From Planctomycetota bacterium (lineage in GTDB: Bacteria; Planctomycetota; Phycisphaerae; WQYP01), in NCBI GenBank assembly GCA_021818565.1, contig JAKATV010000166.1, forward strand, positions 1 to 5,723: 5,723 nucleotides of DNA, in the 5' to 3' direction. Below, piece after piece: positions 1-5,621 of this stretch. Position 1 is the stretch's first letter, and each line of letters starts with the position of its first letter. The position numbers were made by a program, and so were the translations under genes. Below the pieces are notes generated by a model. The model was not told the origin of the DNA. It made no database searches and saw nothing but the letters and a program-made list of their open reading frames with translations.

Positions 1-1069
1 GCCGCTCTATGAGGTCCTGCATCTGCCGACCCGTCAGGTTGGCGCAGACCTGCTGCGAATCAATGTCACTTAAGCGACAGAACATATCCGCCAGGCGGTG
101 CGGAATCAGTTCCGCCAGTTTGGAGCGCACCAGTTTTCTGCCTTCCGTGGTGTGCCATTGTCTGAACAAACGGCCTAATTCCTCATGGCCTAGGCGGCGC
201 ACAAAATCCGCGCGCAATGTTATTTCAGGAAATTTTTCCAGCAGCTCGGCGACAATTTCAGAAATATTCAGCACCGCCGGTCCGGATAATCCAAAGTGCG
301 TGAACATCATGTCATTGGTGCTGGGTTGCGGTTTGCCGGTGGCCAATCGCGGCAACGGGCCGGGGGCTTCAATGCGTATGGTTACATCTTCTACCGCCAG
401 GCCCTTTAATTCGCTGATCCAGGCCTGTTTGCACAACAGCGGCACAATGGCCGGGCGGGGTGTGATAATTGCGTGGCCCAGAGTCTGGGCAAAAGTATAT
501 CCATCCCCGGTGGTACCCATGCGGGTGTAACTTTGCCCGCCAACGGCAATAAGCAGAAAGCGGCTGTAAAATAGTTGCTCCGTCGCCGTCGTGACGTGAA
601 ACATGTTGGTCGAGGGATTCCATGTGACACTTTGCGCAGCGCATGGTGCTGAGATGTGCACCGCTAATTCCCGCATTCGCTGAACCATGGCATTGACCAC
701 AGAACTGGCTTTATTGGAATCGGGATATATTTTGCCGTCATGTTCTTCGTGCGTGGGGACCCCGCGCTGCGCAAACCAGTTACGCAGACCGGTGTTATCC
801 AGCGTGCGCAGAGCCGGAGTTAGAAATCGGCCGTTGCGGCCAAACTGCGCGATGAGAAAATCAATATCGCCGGCATTGGTTAAATTACAACGCCCGCCGC
901 CGCAAACCAATACTTTGATTCCCGGCTGTGGATTTTTTTCCAGAATGGCGATCCGCGGTATGGCTTGTCCGCGGGCCAGAGCTTCTTCGCCGCAGGAAAT
1001 TGCGGCCATCATACCCGCAGCGCCGGCACCGAGAATAATAACATCGTGGGTTATTGTGGTATTAGCCAT
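1..1069 (-). CDS. HI0933/YhiN-family FAD-dependent oxidoreductase (C-terminus beyond window)
   Basis: The minus strand is open from an ATG at 1069 to the left edge, giving 356 residues without a stop. The family usually has about 390-420 residues, so only the last 40-60 are missing. Visible are the dinucleotide-binding glycine motif GAGAAG (residues 14-19), the family signature KVLVCGGGRCNLTN (52-65), GGQSYTRMGTTGDGY (177-191) and the MMFTHFGLSGPAVLN segment (254-268). These are diagnostic of the HI0933-like flavoproteins (Pfam HI0933_like; annotated as NAD(P)/FAD-dependent oxidoreductase or aminoacetone oxidase family). The physiological substrate of the family is poorly defined. In the GGGRCN motif, the residue before the glycines is Cys where Ser is usual. 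The ATG at 1069 places the Rossmann motif at the expected distance; the nearby ATG at 1083 is out of frame. No strong Shine-Dalgarno precedes it. It lies 138 bp after the thioesterase gene on the same strand, with a palindromic repeat between. Family assignment is secure; the reaction is not. Confidence 0.93.
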   Translation of the reverse strand, partial: MANTTITHDVIILGAGAAGMMAAISCGEEALARGQAIPRIAILEKNPQPGIKVLVCGGGRCNLTNAGDIDFLIAQFGRNGRFLTPALRTLDNTGLRNWFAQRGVPTHEEHDGKIYPDSNKASSVVNAMVQRMRELAVHISAPCAAQSVTWNPSTNMFHVTTATEQLFYSRFLLIAVGGQSYTRMGTTGDGYTFAQTLGHAIITPRPAIVPLLCKQAWISELKGLAVEDVTIRIEAPGPLPRLATGKPQPSTNDMMFTHFGLSGPAVLNISEIVAELLEKFPEITLRADFVRRLGHEELGRLFRQWHTTEGRKLVRSKLAELIPHRLADMFCRLSDIDSQQVCANLTGRQMQDLIER

Positions 1070-1084
1070 GGCGTGCAATCCATT

Positions 1085-1146
1085 GTAACGCAGGCATCCT
1101 GCCTGCATCGGAAAAACGACAAAAGCAGGCGGGACGCCTGCGGTAC
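1085..1146. repeat. REP-like palindromic intergenic element
   Basis: Two 22-bp arms, 1085-1106 and 1125-1146, are inverted copies of one another with 19 of 22 positions matching, separated by an 18-bp A-rich loop. The arm cores are CAGGCATCCTGCCTGC and GCAGGCGGGACGCCTG. The outer ends read GTAAC and GGTAC, so the palindrome extends beyond the GC-rich core. It lies between two same-strand genes (thioesterase and FAD oxidoreductase), typical of REP/BIME-type dispersed repeats mobilised by RAYT (Y1 transposase-like) proteins. From memory, similar CAGGCATCCTGCCTGC palindromes are scattered through many planctomycete and verrucomicrobial genomes; this was not checked. As RNA it would form a long hairpin. 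The minus-strand exit runs into TTACAATGG, not a T tract, so it is not a classical intrinsic terminator, though it could attenuate or stabilise transcripts. Confidence 0.72.
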
Positions 1147-1207
1147 ATATAACTACCGTTGCCCGCGCAGCAGTTTACCCGGAAAGGCTCCTATGCCGGG
1201 GCCTAGT

Positions 1208-1609
1208 CTAAGCCGGGCGCGGGGCGGCGAGATCCTCAGGAATGGCCGTGGGTTCACCCTTGCGGTTGACGCAGGCGATGGTGCTTTCCGCGGTGGTCAA
1301 CAGCAGGCGTGACTGTTGGTTGTAAAGTTCATACACATGATCAATGCGGGCACGGGTTTGCCGCTGGATGCGGGTGACCAATTCCAGTTGATCGTCATAG
1401 CGGATGGGGCGTTTGAAATTCACACTGATACGGGCCACGACAAAAATAAATCCGCGATCTTCCAGGTCGCGATACGTAACGCCCATTTGGCGTAATAATT
1501 CGGTGCGGCCCATTTCAAAATAGGGTAAATAATTAGAATGGTGCAAATACCCCATGGGATCGCACTCCACGTAGCGCACGCGGATAAAAATAGTATTGAC
1601 CGGATCCAT
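1208..1609 (-). CDS. Acyl-CoA thioesterase, YbgC/4HBT hot-dog family
   Basis: This 133-residue protein has the length and layout of a single hot-dog domain of the 4-hydroxybenzoyl-CoA thioesterase/YbgC/FadM type. The N-terminal active-site strand and helix read RYVECDPMGYLHHSNYL (residues 12-28), matching the family pattern in which the Asp (here D17) is the catalytic residue and a His-rich turn (H23, H24) follows. The next stretch, YFEMGRTELLRQMG (30-43), is the typical long central helix. FVVARISVNFKRPIRYDD (56-73) is the conserved dimer-interface strand pair. The expected reaction is hydrolysis of an acyl-CoA in the cytoplasm; chain length or aryl preference cannot be read from the sequence. 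The ATG at 1609 is preceded by AGGAG nine bases upstream, which fixes the start. The gene follows the glutaredoxin-like gene by 32 bp and is likely in its operon. In many bacteria YbgC sits with tol-pal genes; none are seen here. Confidence 0.9.
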   Translation of the reverse strand: MDPVNTIFIRVRYVECDPMGYLHHSNYLPYFEMGRTELLRQMGVTYRDLEDRGFIFVVARISVNFKRPIRYDDQLELVTRIQRQTRARIDHVYELYNQQSRLLLTTAESTIACVNRKGEPTAIPEDLAAPRPA

Positions 1610-1641
1610 GCCAGCTTTCTCCTGTTTGGTCGGAGGTTGGT

Positions 1642-1911
1642 TTATTCTATGCCCGCCAGGCGATTGCCCGGTTCATTGTAAAATAAGGTTCCCAATTTCT
1701 CCGGATTCACCTGGCCGCGGAACCGTTCCTGCCCATCCACCAGCACCACCGGCACCGCTTTGGCATATTTCTCAAGCAGTTCGGCGCTACCGGTGATGTC
1801 TATTTTTTCCATCACCACGGGAACGGATTTTGGCAGGGATAATTCGATGGCCTTGCAGGCATTATCGCAGATTGGGCAATTGGGTTTTATGTAAATTGTT
1901 ACGCGATGCAT
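1642..1911 (-). CDS. Glutaredoxin-like thiol-disulfide protein
   Basis: This 89-residue protein has a minimal thioredoxin fold of the glutaredoxin type. It opens with a beta strand, MHRVTIYIKPNCPIC, carrying a CPIC redox motif (C12, C15). After a helix and second strand (VPVVMEKIDI, 30-39) comes VPVVLVDGQE (53-62), where P54 is the expected cis-proline, followed by a C-terminal helix. The length fits the glutaredoxin-like/DUF836 group, which often lacks the GSH-binding determinants of classical glutaredoxins. CPIC differs from CPYC of classical glutaredoxins and CGPC of thioredoxins, so its reductant cannot be assigned. It presumably acts in the cytoplasm, as no signal peptide is present. The ATG at 1911 has GGAG eight bases upstream. 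It is the first gene of the leftward group and is divergent from the SH3b gene across a 260-bp region. A shared role with the thioesterase downstream is not obvious. Confidence 0.87.
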   Translation of the reverse strand: MHRVTIYIKPNCPICDNACKAIELSLPKSVPVVMEKIDITGSAELLEKYAKAVPVVLVDGQERFRGQVNPEKLGTLFYNEPGNRLAGIE

Positions 1912-2016
1912 GTTTTTACTCCGCGGTTACAGATCTGCTGCAACTTCCCGCAGCTACAGGGTTCCGGGGCCTGTCCGAGTAATCGCAATCCCGGCTATTA
2001 CTTGGACTGGCTCCTG

Positions 2017-2103
2017 CCACAAGCCTACTATACACGCTGCGGCCACGGACTGCATAAAATAAGCATGAGCCAAATCGCCAAGCCTTGACGATTAGGCTTG
2101 TGG
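2017..2103. repeat. 11-bp inverted repeat with internal third half-site
   Basis: CCACAAGCCTA (2017-2027) and TAGGCTTGTGG (2093-2103) are perfect inverted copies 65 bp apart. Within them, CAAGCCT (2079-2085) pairs with AGGCTTG (2094-2100) around an 8-bp spacer, making a compact palindrome of operator size. A TTGACG hexamer (2085-2090) resembling a -35 box overlaps the compact palindrome. An 11-bp perfect inverted match in a 260-bp segment is expected by chance at roughly 0.01, by simple counting with equal base frequencies. The interpretation as operator sites for looping or cooperative binding is inference. Confidence 0.45.
2027..2032 (-). promoter_or_regulatory. Possible -10 box for the leftward operon
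   Basis: On the minus strand this reads TATAGT, five of six matches to the sigma-70 -10 consensus, preceded directly by TG. It would give a leader of about 110 bases before the glutaredoxin-like gene. No good -35 box lies at 16-18 bp; the nearest T-rich hexamer, TTTATG, is 20 bp away. It overlaps by one base the AAGCCT motif at 2017-2027, which could allow repression. This is a weak call based on pattern alone. Confidence 0.25.
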
Positions 2104-2110
2104 ATGATAG

Positions 2111-2139
2111 TTTCAAGGGAGTTAGGGACTCTGTATATT
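2111..2139 (+). promoter_or_regulatory. Possible promoter of the SH3b gene
   Basis: TATATT at 2134-2139 matches five of six bases of the -10 consensus. A poor -35 candidate, TTTCAA, at 2111-2116 is spaced by 17 bp. Transcription would begin near 2146, leaving a leader of about 26 bases that carries the strong Shine-Dalgarno. An alternative -35 box, TTGACG at 2085-2090, has only a poor -10 (TAGTTT, 2108-2113). The inverted AAGCCT repeat lies just upstream. Confidence 0.35.
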
Positions 2140-2157
2140 GAGCCTCACAAAGGACTG

Positions 2158-2165
2158 TAGGAGGT
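2158..2165 (+). promoter_or_regulatory. Near-perfect Shine-Dalgarno of the SH3b gene
   Basis: TAGGAGGT is nearly the full complement of the 16S rRNA 3' end and is placed six bases before the ATG at 2172. It is the strongest ribosome binding site in the window and decides the start over the in-frame ATG at 2214, which would shorten the signal peptide. It suggests high translation. Confidence 0.8.
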
Positions 2166-2171
2166 CATCTT

Positions 2172-3785
2172 ATGTTCCCACGCGTAATTAACCATACACG
2201 AACAGGGATTGTTATGTCGACAGGTTTCGCGTTTGCCATGGCATTTGCGACGGCCATTTGCGCTGCCGCGCAGCCTGGCACCCCAACCACAACAGCATCT
2301 GGAACCGCTGCGGCAACGGTCCCGGTGACTGCCGCACCTGCAGCGGCACCTGCCTCCGCACCGGCCAGTGCGCCGGCGGCGACCGCACCCGCAACCGCGC
2401 CCACCGTGACGGTGCCCGTGCCGGTGCCGCCATCGGGGTCAGCCACCACTGGCAAGGTAAAAAAACCGGCGAAAAAATCAAAAATCAGTGTCACGCAATT
2501 TGTGGGTCAGATTAACGCCACCCATGTGAATATCCGCAGCGGGCCGGGATTATCTTATTATGCCATCGGCCAACTGGCGCGCGGTGACCTGATCAAAGTT
2601 ACCGGTCAACGCAACGGCTGGTACCGGTTCGCGGCACCGGCTGGAGCACGCTGCTATATTGCCCGGCAATTCGTGAAGCTTGGTGCCGACGGCTCTACGG
2701 GCACCGTAACCGGCAGTTTTGTCAATGTGCGGGCGGCCAGTGCATTAACTCCGGCCAGCAATTATGCGGTAGTAGATCTCTTGAACACGGGTGCGACTGT
2801 TTCGGTTACGGGGCAGACGCCAAAGTATGATATTATTCGCGCCCCCAAGGGAACGGGATTCTACATTTTGGCGCGGTTTGTATCGCCGGCACCGGCCGGC
2901 AGTACGTATGTGACGCCCCAACTTACCATGCCGGCAGGTTTCAAAGGGGCGGGCTTGCCGACTGGTTCGACCCCGGCGGCCATTGCCTCTACCGCTACGC
3001 CAGGCACGGGTGCCGGCGTTCCTGCCACCACGGCGTCAGTCAATACCGCGGGTGGAGGTTTGTCGGCTCCGGTTCCGCCGATTGCCGCAAATTCCGGCAC
3101 GTCCAGCCGGGTTGTGCCGGCTCCAGTTTCACCCACCATGCCGGCTGCAGTGAATAATACGCCCGCCGCGACATCTCCGGCGACACCGGCCAACGCGGTT
3201 ACCATGCCCGGGGGACTGCCGGCACCCGTCAAATTCAGTGCCGATGCTTTCAGCACATATAGCCATTTGACCCGTCAGATGCAGGCGCAATTTAACAAGC
3301 CCATTATGCAGCGCCAATTGCAGCCGCTGCTGACGGGGTTTGAGAATCTCATGAAAAAGCCGCATTTGCCGAACTCCGTCATTGATGGCAGCAACGCGCG
3401 GATTAAACTTCTCAAAAAGCAGATTGCCATTCAGGAAATTGTGGCTGCTTCGCAGAAACAAAAGCCTTTAACCGCGGTATTGGCTCCGTATCAGCAGCAA
3501 TGGGAACAGTCGCAGAAGGAGCTTGCCCAAGCGGAGGCCAAAGCGCCTTATATTGCGTACGGCATTCTCAAGACCAGCACCGTTCTGAAAAAATACGCGC
3601 TGGTGGACCCCACCACCGGCCGCGTTGTGGCGTATCTGGATCCTTCGTCAAAAATTGACATCTCCAAATTACTGGGGTCGTATATCGGCGTTAAGGGCGA
3701 AGTGGTCAGCAATACAGGGGTCGTGGTGCACGTTATTAAAGTGACCGCGGCTACGATGTTCTCCCAACCGCCCGCGGGGCAGTGA
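2172..3785 (+). CDS. Exported protein with two SH3b domains and OB-like tail
   Basis: The 537-residue protein begins with a signal peptide: basic start (MFPRVINHTR), hydrophobic core at about 12-31, and likely cleavage around AAAQ (31-34). An Ala/Pro/Thr-rich linker (35-92) and a Lys-rich patch (95-104) follow. SH3b domain 1 (about 110-170) has HVNIRSGPGLSYYAIGQL and the conserved NGWY (W150). SH3b domain 2 (about 176-238) has SFVNVRAAS, but Y219 stands where W150 lies. A second Ala/Pro/Thr/Gly linker (239-350) leads to a charged helical segment (about 355-457, Gln/Lys-rich, coiled-coil-like). The end (about 463-525: GILKTSTVLKKYALVDP, VVAYLDPSSKIDISKLLGSYIGVKGEV) resembles the small OB-like module that closes many planctomycete SH3 proteins, from memory. 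SH3b domains commonly bind cell-wall peptides, so a periplasmic, envelope-associated role is likely, but no catalytic domain is visible. It is divergent from the glutaredoxin gene and 72 bp ahead of the rhamnose isomerase. Confidence 0.85.
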   Translation: MFPRVINHTRTGIVMSTGFAFAMAFATAICAAAQPGTPTTTASGTAAATVPVTAAPAAAPASAPASAPAATAPATAPTVTVPVPVPPSGSATTGKVKKPAKKSKISVTQFVGQINATHVNIRSGPGLSYYAIGQLARGDLIKVTGQRNGWYRFAAPAGARCYIARQFVKLGADGSTGTVTGSFVNVRAASALTPASNYAVVDLLNTGATVSVTGQTPKYDIIRAPKGTGFYILARFVSPAPAGSTYVTPQLTMPAGFKGAGLPTGSTPAAIASTATPGTGAGVPATTASVNTAGGGLSAPVPPIAANSGTSSRVVPAPVSPTMPAAVNNTPAATSPATPANAVTMPGGLPAPVKFSADAFSTYSHLTRQMQAQFNKPIMQRQLQPLLTGFENLMKKPHLPNSVIDGSNARIKLLKKQIAIQEIVAASQKQKPLTAVLAPYQQQWEQSQKELAQAEAKAPYIAYGILKTSTVLKKYALVDPTTGRVVAYLDPSSKIDISKLLGSYIGVKGEVVSNTGVVVHVIKVTAATMFSQPPAGQ

Positions 3786-3857
3786 ACATCCATGATGATG
3801 CGCTGATTTGTCCCGGGTGGATGGGACCGGAGATTAGAGGCAGCGGTTCAGGAAGCG
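3786..3857 (+). other. Short gap between SH3b and rhamnose isomerase genes
   Basis: These 72 bp hold no recognisable promoter. A small hairpin, GTCCC (3810-3814) with GGGAC (3823-3827) around an 8-base loop, is not followed by a T tract, so an intrinsic terminator is not supported. Read-through from the SH3b gene into the isomerase gene is possible. AGGAAG at 3850-3855 is the only Shine-Dalgarno-like sequence. Confidence 0.4.
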
Positions 3858-5054
3858 GTGATAAAAGTGACGGACAGATCTGATATTGTTTATCCTTTGT
3901 TGGATACGTTCAAAATTGAATTACCATCATGGGGCTTTGCCGATACCGGTACGCGGTTTGGAAAGTTTTTTCAGGATGCCGCCGCCGGGGATATCGACGA
4001 AAAACTTGCCGATGCCGGGCATGTGCACCAGTTAATGGGTTCATGTCCGACGGTGGCGGTGCATGTGCTGTGGGATTTTAAAAAAAATCAGGATCCCGGC
4101 GAAGTGGCCGCTCTGGCGGCACGGCACGGTGTGGCCATTGGATCTATCAATCCCAACGTCTTTCAAAATCAGGAATACAAATGGGGGAGTATTACCAATC
4201 GCTCGGAGTCCATCCGAGCCGCGGCCGCTGAGCATCTGCATGATTCCGTGAAAATTGGTCGGGCCGTGGGAAGTAAATATCTGTCGCTCTGGTTTGCCGA
4301 CGGCATTAATTATCCGGGTCAATCGGATATTATTGCGCGAAAACATTGGGCGTCTGAGGTGCTCAAGCAACTTCACGGGCAGATGCCTCATGACATGACC
4401 ATGCTGGTGGAATACAAACCCTTTGAGCCGGCATTTTATGCCACGGATATTGCAGACTGGGGAATGGCGGCCCATTTTGCCCGAGCCGCCGGCCCGCGGG
4501 CCAAGGTGCTGGTTGATACCGGCCACCATTATCAATCCACCAACATTGAACAGATTGTGGCATGGCTGCTGGATGAAAATCTGCTGGGCGGCTTTCATTT
4601 TAATGATCGCAAATATGCCGATGATGATTTGACCATGGGATCCATTGATCCGTATCAGATTTTTCGGATATTCCATGAAATCGAGAACCATCGCTTCCGA
4701 ACCGGTGAGCTGCCGCCGATTGCGTATATGGTGGATCAGAGCCACAACCTTAAACCCAAGATCGAAGCGATGATTCAAACCGTGGATATAGCTCAACAGC
4801 TTTATATGAAAGCGTGCCTGGTGGATCGCAAGGCACTGGCGGCATCCCAGGCCCGCGAAGATCTGGTACAAAGCGAAAATATTTTACGCGAGGCGTTTTT
4901 CACCGATGTTCGCCCGCTGCTTGCCGATTGGCGCAAAGCGCGTCATTTGCCCGCCGATCCGTTGGAGGCACACCGCCGCAGCGGCTATGAAGCCAAAGTG
5001 GCGGCGGAACGCCGGAAAAAATACAGTTCCAAAGGCGGCGGCGGATACGCCTGA
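3858..5054 (+). CDS. rhaI: L-rhamnose isomerase, Pseudomonas/Streptomyces (RhaI) type
   Basis: This 398-residue TIM-barrel enzyme interconverts L-rhamnose and L-rhamnulose, the first step of the phosphorylated rhamnose pathway, and belongs to the family typified by Pseudomonas stutzeri L-RhI. Seen in order: LPSWGF near the start (22-27), the substrate-side motif HVLWD (69-73), VEYKPFEPAFY (184-194), VLVDTGHH (217-224), GGFHFND (244-250), DDDLTMGSIDPY (255-266), MVDQSHN (291-297) and a Gly-rich end after GYEAKVAAER. Using recalled P. stutzeri residues with a constant offset of 34, the metal ligands are E185, D220, H247 and D293 (site 1) and H223, D255 and D257 (site 2); all are present. The start is GTG at 3858, but AGGAAG lies only two bases upstream; the in-frame GTG at 3867 is better spaced (11 bases) and may be the true start. 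The N-terminus is about 32 residues shorter than in P. stutzeri. No kinase, aldolase or transporter gene is adjacent. Activity on other sugars, such as D-allose, is known in the family. Confidence 0.93.
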   Translation: MIKVTDRSDIVYPLLDTFKIELPSWGFADTGTRFGKFFQDAAAGDIDEKLADAGHVHQLMGSCPTVAVHVLWDFKKNQDPGEVAALAARHGVAIGSINPNVFQNQEYKWGSITNRSESIRAAAAEHLHDSVKIGRAVGSKYLSLWFADGINYPGQSDIIARKHWASEVLKQLHGQMPHDMTMLVEYKPFEPAFYATDIADWGMAAHFARAAGPRAKVLVDTGHHYQSTNIEQIVAWLLDENLLGGFHFNDRKYADDDLTMGSIDPYQIFRIFHEIENHRFRTGELPPIAYMVDQSHNLKPKIEAMIQTVDIAQQLYMKACLVDRKALAASQAREDLVQSENILREAFFTDVRPLLADWRKARHLPADPLEAHRRSGYEAKVAAERRKKYSSKGGGGYA

Positions 5055-5125
5055 AGTGACCAAAGCGTCTTTCCGGGAAATGTGTCCGGCCATCACTTGG
5101 ACAAACTCCTGGCGGAGAATTCGCG

Positions 5126-5518
5126 ATGTCTGAAACAATTCCAGCGCGGGAAATTGAGGGTAAATGGTCCGCCAGGACATGGGGCCGTTTTTCGTCTTTC
5201 GCCGCTGGAATATCGTGCTTAAGTTTTCTCATCGGCGCGGCGCTATTTCTGTTTCCGCCGGGAAACCCCATGCATGGGGCCGCCATGAATGGGGCTGCCC
5301 TGGTGTTGGCAGGGATTGCGACATTGAGCGGCGGAATGGGCATTTACGGATTTAATCGCTATGCGGAGTTACATGCCGACGATTCGTTTGTCGCATTGTG
5401 GACCAATTTGTTATGCCGGGTGCTGGCGATGGTGGAACTCTTTTCCTTTGCGGCAGTCCTGGCATGGATCATAATTCACTTCATCGGCATTCCGGTCTTC
5501 GGGAATTTTCATCATTGA
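5126..5518 (+). CDS. Small three-helix inner-membrane protein, function unknown
   Basis: I do not recognise a family for this 130-residue protein. A short hydrophilic N-terminus (residues 1-21, ending ARTWGR) is followed by three hydrophobic segments: about 23-44 (FAAGISCLSFLIGAALFLF), 52-75 (AAMNGAALVLAGIATLSGGMG) and 97-122 (rich in Val, Leu, Phe and Ile, ending IIIHFIGIPVF). The loop between segments 2 and 3 carries NRYAELHADDSF (77-88), and the protein ends in FHH. No signal peptide cleavage site or catalytic motif is evident. The ATG at 5126 is well supported by GGAG eight bases upstream (5114-5117), and the frame has credible coding character. It lies 71 bp after the rhamnose isomerase gene on the same strand with no clear terminator between, so it may be co-transcribed. 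A role in rhamnose uptake is not supported: three helices and this size do not fit a sugar transporter. Confidence 0.75.
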   Translation: MSETIPAREIEGKWSARTWGRFSSFAAGISCLSFLIGAALFLFPPGNPMHGAAMNGAALVLAGIATLSGGMGIYGFNRYAELHADDSFVALWTNLLCRVLAMVELFSFAAVLAWIIIHFIGIPVFGNFHH

Positions 5519-5539
5519 CCTGTCCAAAAAGCCTTAGCC

Positions 5540-5555
5540 CGACGCGGAAGCGTCG
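5540..5555. repeat. Tight GGAA-loop hairpin (repeat-like or terminator)
   Basis: CGACGC and GCGTCG form a perfect 6-bp stem closed by a GGAA tetraloop, 22 bases after the stop of the membrane protein gene. It is followed by CGGTTG, not a T run, so Rho-independent termination would be weak. The preceding context, TTAGCCCGACGCGGAAGCG, resembles from memory a short repeat common between genes in planctomycetes (AGCCCGACGCG...AAGCG); this has not been checked. Confidence 0.45.
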
Positions 5556-5561
5556 CGGTTG

Positions 5562-5621
5562 AATGCGGCATGTGGTTTGGGAAAGAGGCCGCACTTTCAT
5601 GCGGCACGCATTGTACCAAAC
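5562..5621. repeat. Nested inverted repeats with alternative pairing
   Basis: GCCGCA (5588-5593) can pair with TGCGGC at 5600-5605 (6-base loop) or with the identical TGCGGC at 5564-5569. The first fold is extended by AATGCG (5562-5567) pairing with CGCATT (5607-5612), and GTTTGG (5575-5580) can pair with CCAAAC (5616-5621). A further copy, TGCCGCATG at 5678-5686, is the exact complement of CATGCGGCA at 5598-5606. The two small folds are mutually exclusive, as in attenuators, but a repeat-array origin is equally possible. Confidence 0.4.

Larger units (their letters stand above)
1912..2171. promoter_or_regulatory. Divergent intergenic region with candidate operators
   Basis: This 260-bp gap separates the leftward glutaredoxin gene from the rightward SH3b gene and must hold promoters for both. 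It contains three copies of an AAGCCT motif: CCACAAGCCTA at 2017-2027, CAAGCCT at 2079-2085, and the exact reverse complement TAGGCTTGTGG at 2093-2103. No convincing small gene is present; the open frames here lack ribosome binding sites and recognisable sequence. Confidence 0.55.

Noticed and set aside
9..530. Plus-strand frame of 173 codons opposite the FAD oxidoreductase
   Set aside because: The minus strand carries diagnostic HI0933-family motifs throughout; the plus-strand product is Ser/Arg-rich with no family resemblance.
1178..1200. CCCGG/CCGGG inverted repeat just after the thioesterase gene as a terminator
   Set aside because: The stem is only 5 bp with a 13-base loop and no T tract on the minus strand, too weak to call.
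965..1312. Plus-strand frame reading through the palindromic repeat
   Set aside because: It overlaps the starts and ends of two well-supported minus-strand genes and includes the repeat element; spurious.
2165..2494. Ala/Gly/Val-rich minus-strand frame opposite the SH3b gene start
   Set aside because: Its composition is the mirror of the Ala/Pro linker codons of the SH3b gene, and it has no independent support.
3821..3883. Possible 20-codon leader peptide starting at ATG 3821 and overlapping the isomerase start
   Set aside because: It has no properly spaced ribosome binding site, is Gly/Ser-rich, and shows no regulatory hallmark such as codon runs or a following terminator.
4041..4871. Long open frame of 276 codons on the minus strand inside the rhamnose isomerase gene
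   Set aside because: It is antisense to a gene with intact catalytic motifs over its whole length and reads as low-quality protein with no recognisable family; a shadow frame.
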